Assembly: GCA_946811695.1 (NCBI GenBank)
Contig: OX328132.1
Coordinates: 97,465,632-97,529,631 of the forward strand
Length of the DNA stretch: 64,000 nt
From: Gonocerus acuteangulatus
Taxonomy: Eukaryota; Arthropoda; Insecta; Hemiptera; Coreidae
Direction of reading: 5' to 3'
In this document: positions 10,801 through 18,659 of the stretch, piece by piece
How positions within the stretch are numbered: the stretch's first letter is position 1
Layout: each line of letters opens with the position of its first letter
Translations under genes and position numbers: made by a program
Notes under the pieces: model-generated
What the model was told of the DNA's origin: nothing
Seen by the model: the letters and a program-made list of their open reading frames with translations, nothing else
The model's database searches: none

Positions 10801-12767
10801 TTCAGATGAAAAATAGATGCTAATCAAAACGTATAATTTACAGAGAACTTCTTCACATATAAAAAATCCTTTTGCACAAGTTCTTCCTTGTGCTTTTTTA
10901 GTACTTTTAAAAAATGGAATGCAACATATGGGTAAAGAGGAAACTCTTCCCTTCAAAGGTATATTTAGCACTTTGCATGAGTCTTAGTTCACTTTTTATT
11001 CTTAGAAATACTACTGATTTGTTACATATGTGCTTAAAAAATATCTTCTTTTTATTCTAGAAAAGAATCTTTTTTTTCTTTGTTGGAACTAATTAAAAAA
11101 TCACTCTCTTTGCTTTACAAGATACAAATATGTAATGAAACTCCTGAATCTCCTTGTTGGAAAACACTTTTCTTATGTTTATCTGTAATACAAAGAGAAA
11201 AATCCGTACGAAAATCACAAGAATTATGTTTTAAGAGAGAAAATACAGCCTTCTTGTACACTCCGCACCAGTAAGGAAGTAACGTGTGGAGAATGTCTTT
11301 GTCGGCCTGCACAAATAAGGGAGTAGCGGTGAAGTGTTTAACCCTTAGGCTGCTACTGACTGATATATCAGTCCTATGGTTGCAGTGCCCCGGGTGCTAC
11401 GGACTATTATATCAGTCCGGAGGGAGCAGTGCCCCGTGTGCTACGGACTATTATATCAGTCCGGAGGGAGCAGTACCCCAAGTGCTACGGACTAATATAT
11501 ATAGTCTGGCTTCTTTAGCGCTTGGCTGCTATGAGCTATTATATCAGTCCTTCTACTATTGCTATCTGTAGGCTGTTTATAGAAGCTGTAGTGTCCTTCA
11601 AAGCCGATAGGAGCATAGGATTTCACTTTTGTCACTTTAGCTTTCAACTACCTAGCCCACTTGTACATGTGTACCTGCTACCTCCCTTTTTTTACTGTCG
11701 AAAACCCCTGTTTTTCTTTACCTGGAATTTACTCTGCATATTTCTCAAGTATATTTTGAGCTTTTCAAATGAACAATTGTTTGTGTAAATATTTCTAAGA
11801 AAATTTATTCTGGACAAGAATTGTTAGAACTTTTGACGGGTGTGAGCGAAAGTGAAGTGGAGTTTTCTTGGGATGACGATGAGGGTTCTGATTATTTATC
11901 CCAAAATGTTTCTATTGGAGAAACACCTGGAACAAGTGGAATGCAAAGTACAAGGGAAGAGGGAAGAAGGAATCTTCTGAGGAAACATCGTGTGAGGAAA
12001 GTATTCAGCACACAGGGCACTCCAGGCGCTAGGCTATCCCGCACCACCCTATCATGTAGCCCTATGTGTATTACGTAGCCTAAAGGTTAATAATTAACAG
12101 GCAGGTAAAAGGCTATAGGGCCTGAAATATCAAAGGGTATCAGAATACTTATAATTTTTAATTCAATGATGCTATTGCACCTTTTCATGGATACAAAAAA
12201 TTTAACATAAACAATAAAAGCCATCATACTATCTCAGTTACCAACAAATTGATACTCTTAAATTATTGATCAAAGATCAGAAAAAAAATATTAAAGTTAA
12301 ATTTGTTCAATGGAAGTTCTGATTCAAGATAAATTAATGTTATTAGAAAACGTTTAAGGCATATCCAAGAGGTACCCAGTGCATTTGATATTACAGAATG
12401 CACTCGCTACAGAAGTTTTTATCAAAAATTGAACAATACTTTGATGGGAATAGATTAGGGGCTAAATTGCATTGGCACGTGGTTAAGATAAACAGGAATT
12501 CTGAGTGTAGAATCAAAACTCTGGTCCTACAACTTTGAATGGAATTCTCACCAGGAAATGACATTTAAATTGGGCAAGAAGAAAATTGTGATGTTATATA
12601 AAGCATATATTATGTTACTTGATTTTATTCTGCCACCTTTTTTTTTCAGGTTCCGAAAACTGTTTAATGAAGCTAATGTATCATTTTTGGGGAGTAGCCC
12701 TAAGAAGAACCTTCCTTCATTGTCTAAAATGTCTCTTTCAACAAATGTAACTGATTCTACACTGTGA
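3376..12767 (+). CDS. Rilpl: RILP-like protein (Rab effector), last four coding exons
   Basis: Seen: four exons (3376-3582, 5109-5281, 8804-8941, 12650-12767) join in frame into 211 residues plus stop, each with AG and GT borders. The product is an acidic coiled coil (LVDQVERLTSLNKDLRKK), then a segment with PKFTSEELRDILQERNELK, then EAPVQGPLPFEPNDAPWRK, then ESGIRKLFRKLF and a short serine-rich tail. Known: the ELRDxLxERNELK block is the RH2 region of RILP, RILPL1 and RILPL2, which binds Rab GTPases on membranes of the endolysosomal and ciliary pathways; the acidic patch with PxGPLPxEPxDAPW and the basic SGIRxLF C-terminus are family marks. Missing: the N-terminal RH1 domain, which must be encoded left of base 1. 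Introns carry a Tigger element, piggyBac-like elements and SINE pieces. The neighbour Cyfip is convergent, 24 kb away. Confidence 0.88.
3908..3948. repeat. poly(T) tract
   Basis: A near-pure run of about 40 T in a Rilpl intron; no SINE body is attached on either side that I can see. Confidence 0.9.
4128..4182. repeat. (TA)n microsatellite left of Tigger element
   Basis: About 50 bp of TA repeats ending CATACATA directly at the transposon's left end; TA repeats resume at 4806 on the other side. Confidence 0.9.
4183..4805 (+). mobile_element. Tigger/pogo-type element, internally deleted
   Basis: The ends are CAGTGAAACCTC and its inverse GAGGTTTCACTG, flanked by TA on both sides, as in pogo-superfamily insertions. 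Just inside, GGACACCTCC-like words repeat on both sides. Bases 4364-4558 encode MSKWLKTIDQGMRHRKRRVI then LFMDNATCHP, which fits the first DDE motif (LFLDNAxxHP) of Tigger transposases, followed by LKIQFF in the usual place of the vFlPP segment. The N-terminal DNA-binding half and the end of the catalytic domain are missing, so it is a 623-bp non-autonomous copy. Confidence 0.8.
4806..4848. repeat. (TA)n microsatellite right of Tigger element
   Basis: About 40 bp of TA repeats that abut the transposon's right end; with the left tract they indicate insertion inside one microsatellite. Confidence 0.9.
5109..5281 (+). CDS. Rilpl: Rilpl coding exon with RH2 Rab-binding motif
   Basis: The acceptor is ATTGTAG before 5109; the donor GTACGC starts at 5282. 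It holds 57 codons plus 2 bases, which join the next exon as GAA. The residues KPKFTSEELRDILQERNELK match the RH2 signature of the RILP family, followed by the helix IAELEDELIKYKN. Confidence 0.9.
5282..6245. other. Rilpl intron, no recognisable feature
   Basis: AT-rich intron sequence; the open frame at 5564-5746 has simple composition and no known motif. Confidence 0.4.
6246..6437. repeat. tandem duplication of a 96-bp unit
   Basis: Bases 6246-6341 and 6342-6437 are virtually identical. On the - strand the unit reads through as FKDGAN and EFTLHEAKEALFKDGAN repeated, so it may lie in a decayed coding segment of an unknown repeat. Confidence 0.9.
6438..7089. other. intron with a GC-richer island, unassigned
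   Basis: Around 6630-6730 base composition changes sharply (GGGGCGTGGCCGGAGGGG), which suggests an inserted repeat. The - strand frame 6774-6565 has no motif I can name. Confidence 0.35.
7090..7800 (+). pseudogene. decayed LINE reverse-transcriptase relic
   Basis: In pieces across shifted frames the + strand reads like the region after the RT catalytic core, with NFKYLGHIFNRE near 7680-7712 matching the YLGHxI motif of many LINEs. Frames are broken and only the RT 3' portion is suggested. Confidence is low because no complete motif set is present. Confidence 0.3.
7801..8803. other. Rilpl intron with a GC-rich repeat-like patch
   Basis: Bases 8130-8440 are GC-rich (GGCTCGGCTGAGCTC) against an AT-rich intron. 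No coding motif or known ends were found. Confidence 0.35.
8804..8941 (+). CDS. Rilpl: Rilpl coding exon, acidic linker and EPNDAPW motif
   Basis: The acceptor is CATAG before 8804; the donor GTACGT starts at 8942. It completes the split GAA codon, runs through EEEEDEDSIDDEAPVQG and PLPFEPNDAPWRK, and ends in SGIRK plus two bases of a leucine codon. Confidence 0.9.
9436..9517 (+). CDS. possible alternative last exon of Rilpl
   Basis: A TTTGTAG acceptor precedes 9436. The two bases left over from the 8941 donor plus this sequence keep the frame open: LLPKICSHKVRLGKDGIQ, then ILFPGKFVL and TAA at 9515-9517, with AATAAA directly overlapping the stop. It could be a second 3' end that replaces the LFRKLFNEAN tail. 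This is inference from splice phase and the poly(A) hexamer only; the peptide is not one I recognise, and RNA data would decide. Confidence 0.3.
9641..9961. mobile_element. possible piggyBac-like TTAA element
   Basis: It begins TTAACCCTTTCTC and carries CTGACTTGTACATCAG, a palindrome like the CTGACTGATATATCAG site in the element at 11338. A TTAA with inverted ACTTTAGGAGCTAA-like sequence lies at 9958-9961, and a related end TTAAGAGCTAA/GGGTTAA lies at 10365-10380. Which right end belongs to the left end is unclear. Confidence 0.35.
10425..10530 (-). mobile_element. fragment of the main tRNA-derived SINE
   Basis: Read on the - strand it shows the SINE body words GGGATTTTTCTCA, CTGCACCATGGATGTCGG and CTTATGGCCAAGATG, as in full copies at 24797, 41560 and 51547. 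The tRNA-like head is mostly lost. Confidence 0.7.
11338..12090 (+). mobile_element. piggyBac-like element, deleted, with tandem palindromic sites
   Basis: It is bounded by TTAA on both sides with ends TTAACCCTTAGGCT and, inverted, TTAACCTTTAGGCTAC. Bases 11803-12030 encode an acidic start SGQELLELLTGVSESEVEF then DDDEGSDY, typical of the N-terminus of piggyBac transposases; the catalytic domain is absent. The left part consists of five 44-bp repeats. The target TTAA and clean CCYTTAG ends agree with the superfamily. Confidence 0.7.
11351..11570. repeat. five tandem 44-bp palindromic units in the piggyBac-like element
   Basis: Units start at 11351, 11395, 11439, 11483 and 11527, exactly 44 bp apart. 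Each contains a near-palindrome such as GGACTATTATATCAGTCC followed by GGAGGGAGCAGTGCCCC in the middle copies. A role as transposase binding array is inference. Confidence 0.85.
12091..12649. other. Rilpl last intron, no feature seen
   Basis: AT-rich intron ending in a strong pyrimidine tract at 12629-12647. Confidence 0.5.
12650..12767 (+). CDS. Rilpl: Rilpl terminal coding exon
   Basis: A long polypyrimidine tract and CAG end at 12649. The exon completes the leucine codon and reads FRKLFNEANVSFLGSS, then a serine/lysine-rich tail ending NVTDSTL and TGA at 12765-12767. The basic RKLF start continues the family's SGIRKLF motif across the splice. Confidence 0.88.
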
Positions 12768-13784
12768 ACAGAGTGAGCATTATCTTACTCACAGATCTAC
12801 ATTTCATTACTATTATTATTTTATCTTAATATTGAATCTTATATTATTTAAAATTGGACTTATATGTTACATATGTTATTATTAATTGACCTAAACATTA
12901 ATAATCAAAAATGTAATATACTTATTGTGATAAAGAAAATTGACTGAAGTTACCAGAACTGCTTACGTCGTTTAGAATATTACTTATTTTCTAATTTAGG
13001 AGAAAGTTTTGTCGTATTAAAACTTATTTGACTTCATTAAAATTATTTATTTTAGAAATCGGAACATTAGTAAGGCTTTCATATTAATTTTTGATTGTCT
13101 TCCATATCCTTTGGCACTACTTTTTAGGAATTTAGAAGTGCCTCACATATTTGAATTAAACTAATTGTACTATAGACATAAAACAACTATGTGTATGTAA
13201 ATTCAGTGACAATTAACTTTTTATATTATTGCATTTAAGCAAAATAGTCTGTATTTTATATTTTTAATTAAAATGCTTTCAACTTAAATTAATTTAAGAT
13301 CTTAATTTTTTTACTTTTTTTAATATTTTTTTTCACTTTTGTATTTTCAGTCTATACTTTTCCGAATTAATAATTACATAATAAATAATGTAGTTGTATC
13401 AATATTTACCTAAATATGTGTGTATCTAATGAACAGAAATATAAATAAGTTATATAAAACTTGTATTCATTTTTTTCACATACTGTATCAATATTACTGT
13501 ATTTTTAACAAGTTTAATATTCGTAGAGGCATCTGCAATGATAATTGAATATTAATATTTCCCACTAAATGTATGTAACTTTTCTTTATCATCCCAATAA
13601 CATGCAAATAGCATTATTTTACAAATGATTATTTTATCAATTAAATCAGGAAAGCCACTATAATGGTTCTAGCATGGTCAACCTCAGCACCACTATTGTT
13701 GCTGAAGTGTGGCTAGGTACCAAGTTGTAAAATAATGGCTTGATAGATAGGCACCTATTGTGGGGATAGGGAAAATAGTAGCTT
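12768..13784. other. Rilpl 3' UTR region and intergenic DNA
   Basis: Very AT-rich sequence following the stop codon. The transcript end cannot be placed with confidence. No repeat family recognised. Confidence 0.5.
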
Positions 13785-13932
13785 TTTAGCGCGGTTCCTC
13801 CCTCCCTTCGTAGGGAGTAACCCCGCTTATAAGGTTGATCTCATGAAACAATCCGGAAATGCCGACTAGAAAATTTTGCGTTCCAGAACCCCTAGAGACC
13901 GAAAATGACGGTGGTTCAAATTTGTATGTATG

Positions 13933-14005
<73 letters not shown>

Positions 14006-14958
14006 CGGTTCGCGCTTTCCTGGCTTCAATAATGGTCCGATTTTGATGAAGTTTGGTACAAAAATCTGTCTTCTAATTTGAAAGGTCAAGTTCGTTAACC
14101 AGCAGAATCCGCCCTCTGGAAGATGGCGTTTGGGGCGAAATTCGTGCCAAAAAAATCATAACGCTTACGTTTTTGAGTTCATATGCTTGTAAGTACTTGT
14201 ATTATATGTTTCTTAACATAGGAAAACGAATGAAACCATTTTAAAGGCAATAGCTTTAACCATTTCCGAGAAAATAGTTGTTAAATCAAGTTTTTGGTTT
14301 GATTACTTAGAATCATAGGATTCGGTTAAAATATTTTTTGCATGTTTGAAATTCATACATACAAAAATGTGTAAATTTTGGTTACGTATGGAGTTAAGGA
14401 AGAATTAGACTAAAATATTTTATTAAGAGACATGAAACGTTTTGGGAACTTCGCATATTTTCCTTAATATCTCGAAAACAGTTGGGAAATCGTGGTAAGT
14501 GGATAGAAACTATTCAAAAGCTTACTAAATTCTCTATAATTATTATTCTGAGAAGATTTTCGATTAGTCAATATCAATCAGAGAAAACTGTGTTTAAAAC
14601 TTTGAATGTATTTGTTTTATTCTTTTGAATGGGTTTTAGGAGTTGTTTAGCTCACTTTTTAATTGTTTGTTTTAAATTGTATTTATTTTTAGAAACATTT
14701 AGAAATTAGAAACATTTTGATAGTTTTGAATACATTGAACAATGAAATAAGAATTTCATGTCTGTAGCAGTGGAGCCTGGCCAAGCCAGCTTTAGGGTGT
14801 TCCAGGTAAAAGGGTACGCTGGCCCTTTGTCACCGGTTATAAATCATTTCAAGAAAGATCGGACCAAAATAATGAGTGTTTCTATTTGATTCTTTCCAAA
14901 TGACACTAGGAATAAGAACGGAACCGTGCTAAGATGATGCAGTTCCTGCGAGTCGGAC
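13785..14958 (+). mobile_element. unclassified 1.2 kb non-coding repeat, copy 1
   Basis: It begins TTTTTAGCGCGGTTCCTCC and ends near GAACCGTGCTAAGATGATGC AGTTCCTGCGAG. A second copy lies at 50357-51450 with the same start, end and internal order. TAGCGCGGTTC and the inverse of GAACCGTGCTA form short imperfect inverted ends. It includes a phrase like GGTCCGATTTTGATGAAG TTTGGTAC common in arthropod repeats. No ORF. This copy has a long (TA)n expansion at 13937-14000. Confidence 0.65.
13937..14000. repeat. (TA)n microsatellite inside the unclassified repeat
   Basis: About 60 bp of TA repeats; the other copy (50483-50491) has only a stub, so the tract expanded here. Confidence 0.9.
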
Positions 14959-15106
14959 GTTTCTAGTTGCATCTTGATCGAGCCTGCTGAACGTTAGTTT
15001 GTCATTACTTGATGATGAGGTGGTTACCAGGCTGCTCTCTAAAGACGACGATATAATATTGTTGACAGCTATATTGGTTTCTATCAATGTATAGAATGTT
15101 ATATTT

Positions 15107-15312
15107 CAAGGTAGGGATTGTCGGGGTTCGGTCACTGCTACTTAATAAAACTACATTTTATCATAAAAATGGTTTTATTGTGCCCATGATGATGGTTTTA
15201 TTAGGCACAATAAAACCATTTTTATGATAAAATGTAGTTTTATTAAGTAGCAGTGACCGAACCCCGACAATCCCTACCTTGCATCATCAACGGTCAACGA
15301 TCTCCTCTCAAT
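15107..15312. mobile_element. miniature Penelope fold-back element
   Basis: Two 78-bp arms (15107-15184 and 15204-15281) are inverted copies of the outer ends of the Penelope composite at 25745-30032. A 19-bp spacer separates them and a 31-bp tail (15282-15312) extends one side; the same tail occurs on one end of the big composite (25745-25773). It is flanked by a 13-bp duplication GAATGTTATATTT (15094-15106 and 15313-15325). The arms start at GGCACAAT, the base after the predicted hammerhead cleavage site in the full element. No coding capacity. Confidence 0.85.
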
Positions 15313-15325
15313 GAATGTTATATTT

Positions 15326-16412
15326 GTCTCTGTCTCTTTTGGAGTACAGATCTGGGGGAGTTATAATAAATTAAATTGAACAAATTACTTCAATACACAT
15401 CAAATCTCTGTTCCGGAAGAACAATGACGTATTTGCAAAAAAGGGTCAAATGCAAATAAGTCCATAGACAATATCAGGGCAACATGGACTTAACTGTAGT
15501 TCTACTAAGGACTTGAGTGAAAATTCAACAGAGCAATAGACAGAAAATTTGTCTTCTAGAACAACAAACAATTTTAAGAGAAACAATGACTTAACTGCAC
15601 TTAATGGCTGAAATTAGGGTGTTCCTAATCCCTGGTAAATGTAAGAAAATTATATATTCTACATAAACACAATACACCATTATTTTCTGCCCCTTACACC
15701 CCTTTCAATTATATGTTTTATACAAATGCAAATTGTTTTCCTATTCTCCTGTAAAATTGAAGTTTTTGCATCTATATCACTGTTCTTCGGAACAGTGAAA
15801 TAGGCTTTGATGTAAAAAAAAATAATAAATAAATACAAAAATCCATATGAGGAGATAACCAGAAATCCCATGCAAAGGAGGCCTTGTTTTCTTATTTTAT
15901 GATTTTGTTGTAAATTTTTTCGGGATGCAGTTTTCTTTTCAAATAATGCTCTTTCGTTTAGTCAGTTAGCTGATTTTTTTCTGGCAGATTATCTCTTTTG
16001 ATAACAGGTATGGTAAATGATTTTCTGTAAGCAGCTGTAGATTTTGTGTAATAAGTTGAAAATAATTAATTTACTGAATAATTAACTCAATGATTGCTAG
16101 CCAGTTGCTACCAGCTGCTCCCCATTGGCCCAGTGCTAGCCAATATGAAGCCTATTCTCCTCGCCCCTGAGGGGGTCTTAGGTTTTGAACAACAGTGCAC
16201 CCAGGCTGAGCTCCCGGCATGTGCTGCTCTAATTTTGTAGTTAGGAAACATGTACAATTATGTTATGTGATGAAATTCAAGGTGCTAATTTCATTATATC
16301 TGTGTAATGAACTTATCAATTATTATAATAATTTTCTCTTTAGTCTTATCCCGCAAGTTGCAAAGCATATTAATAAATAGTTTCTGAAATAGCATTGTAA
16401 TAGTTACTGATG
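15326..16412. other. intergenic, no feature recognised
   Basis: Mostly AT-rich; a GC-richer patch at 16095-16230 may be an old repeat. The frame at 15680-15871 (- strand) has no known motif. Confidence 0.4.
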
Positions 16413-16424
16413 TATTTTAGTTTT

Positions 16425-16531
16425 AAGTAAAGATGGAATGATTGGGATTCGGCTAAAGAAATTTCTTTAGCCGAATCCCAACCATTCCATCTTTACTTAT
16501 CACCTCGACGGCTAACTATCGAATCATCACA
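16425..16531. mobile_element. second miniature fold-back of a related Penelope family
   Basis: A 74-bp palindrome (37-bp arms 16425-16461 and 16462-16498, one mismatch, no spacer) is followed by a one-sided 33-bp tail and flanked by the 12-bp duplication TATTTTAGTTTT (16413-16424 and 16532-16543). The arm end GCCGAATCCCAACCATTCC lines up with ACCGAACCCCGACAATCCC of the first family, and the tails align as GACGGCTAACTATCGA versus AACGGTCAACGATCTC. Confidence 0.75.
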
Positions 16532-16543
16532 TATTTTAGTTTT

Positions 16544-18136
16544 ATATTTATCTCAGGTTACCATTACCCTTATCAGTATGGAAGCATCCTCTTTTCAGAA
16601 TACTCACTTTCTCATGTCTAAATTTTACCCTTTTTATGATTAATTATGTATTTCATAATGATATTTTAATTTCTGTAGCTATTCAATCTGATATTTTTTT
16701 ACTAAAAAATAATTATTTTATTATTTAACACTCATAAAACTTTTTTTTTTTTGTTCAATGAATAATTGTTAAAGAACATGTTTATGCAATTTTTAAAAGA
16801 AATTTCTTTTGCATTTATTTGAGGAGGAATGATAACGAATTAGTGAATAATATATAGTGTATTTTAAAAATATTATTGAAATAATAATTATAAAATATAT
16901 TTCTATTTTCAAAGTTATTTCAGTCAAAAGTTCTTTGCCGAATATATTTTAAAACACGGAGTAAGAACCTCCTCATACAATCATATGCGACAATTAAATA
17001 AATCTTCAAAAATTCTCAAAATCTTCCTGGGAAATTGTCATGCTTATATGACGAAATTACGGTGTTCATATGAGGAAATTACTGTGTTTTTACGAGCACA
17101 CTGTGACAAAACAGAACTTTTAATGAGAACTATTTGTTTGTTTTAGAGAGTAGATTAAAAAAAAAAAAAATACAATCGTTAAACAATAGTATATATTTCA
17201 TGAAAAATATGCTTAAGTTTTTAAGGAAACTAGCATTATACATTTTTCACACCAAAAATAATAGCAGATTTAAAATTAGCATCCTTAGAAACCCTTATGT
17301 GGTAAATATCATCGAAAACAAAAAATAATAATTTTTCCAGTCCGGAAGAAACACTTAGGTAAGTGAAAACTTTACGTGACGTTCTGAAATTCAATATCTC
17401 CTCTTAAGATAATCCAATATTTATGTCCTTGGGCTCTTTCTAAAGAAGAAAGACTCCTTTTTATAACTACATAAATGACTATTGTATTATCTTAGACGAT
17501 ACTTGTAAGAAATGGTTCTCAAAATAAAAGTAAAATTATAACTTTCTTGCATATAACGTGGAGCCCAGAACACGTTAAAATACCCCGATTGGAAGAAAAT
17601 GTATAACTTTGGTGCCTTTATCGACCCTCCAAATTTGGTTTGATTTTGCTCTACACACCAGCTTCCCAGACCTTTTTTTTTATATTTTGATTAAAAATGT
17701 ACACCATTAAATTTTAATGTTGTAAATTTTTGTCAAGTATGTCTATTATGTAAAATAATTTTTTTTTCAAAATTTGTCACTCAAAAGGCTCCAAAACTAT
17801 CAACCAGAGTGACGTGGGGAGTATTCCATGGGATTCAGTGCATGAAAAAGAAAAGGAAATTATACCTCCCACCCCAAAATATAAAACCTGACATTTCAGG
17901 TTTTTGGTCAAACATTTTTGCTCATTGATCGAAAATCCTGCCAAGATAAAAATAAAATGACTTAAGATTTGAGTTCTACGCCTTCGAAAACATTTGGTTT
18001 TGAGTTTTCAGGCCGAAACGAGGATGCTAAAAGGTATAACATTTAATGTCTGAGGTTTTAAGCGTTTCGTCCCACTGTGCGATGCCCGACTCCGCCGCGC
18101 GGTCATGCACTATGCGTTGTCACTACTCGACACTGT
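16544..18136. other. intergenic, no feature recognised
   Basis: AT-rich, no ORF with a known motif. Bases 18060-18136 are probably leader sequence of the LTR fragment that follows. Confidence 0.4.
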
Positions 18137-18300
18137 CCCGGGTTTCAGCACCAGATACGAGAAGTTTAGTATAGAAGATGTTTTTAAAAAGAGATAAGAT
18201 ACACTGGGGAATGTAAGCACGACTCAAAGTCTAGATAACAACTGGTTTTATTAATCCTGCTGGGCCTTATATAGGCCCAGCTTGTTTATTTGCAATGCTC
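18137..18300 (-). mobile_element. LTR-retrotransposon fragment: LTR plus primer-binding site
   Basis: On the - strand, TGGTGCTGAAACCCGGG (18153-18137) is a primer-binding site, probably for tRNA-Phe because its complement ends GGGTTTCAGCACCA. Upstream lies an LTR-like piece with a TATA box TATATAA in the 7-base loop of an 8-bp hairpin (18259-18281), then AATAAAA. The design matches the Ty3 element at 30979 but the sequence differs, so it is another family. The LTR's start was not found. Confidence 0.6.
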
Positions 18301-18315
18301 AGGTATCCTCTTCCC

Positions 18316-18317
<2 letters not shown>

Positions 18318-18397
<80 letters not shown>
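18318..18397. repeat. (CA)n(TA)n compound microsatellite
   Basis: About 28 bp of CA repeats followed by about 50 bp of TA repeats. Confidence 0.9.
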
Positions 18398-18402
<5 letters not shown>

Positions 18403-18659
18403 TAATTTTGGAAGGGGCTGGGAAAATTTTGGGGAGGGGGGCTCAGATCATTTCCGGGGAATGGAATATAAAAAATTTAGAGCTTGGAATAGTTTTAGGT
18501 AACTAAAACGCTATTACACCTAAAATAAAATATTTTTTATTAACTAAGTGATCTTATTTCATTTATTTTTAAGGTTTTTATGACACATTTTTACCACCAA
18601 ATGAAAATTTTGGGAGGGGCTGCAGCCCCCTCAGCCCCCCCCCTTATATACGCCCATGG

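Noticed and set aside
15107..15312. Classical DNA-transposon MITE
   Set aside because: The inverted arms equal the ends of a Penelope retroelement, the duplication is 13 bp and one side carries an extra tail; this does not fit a TIR transposon.
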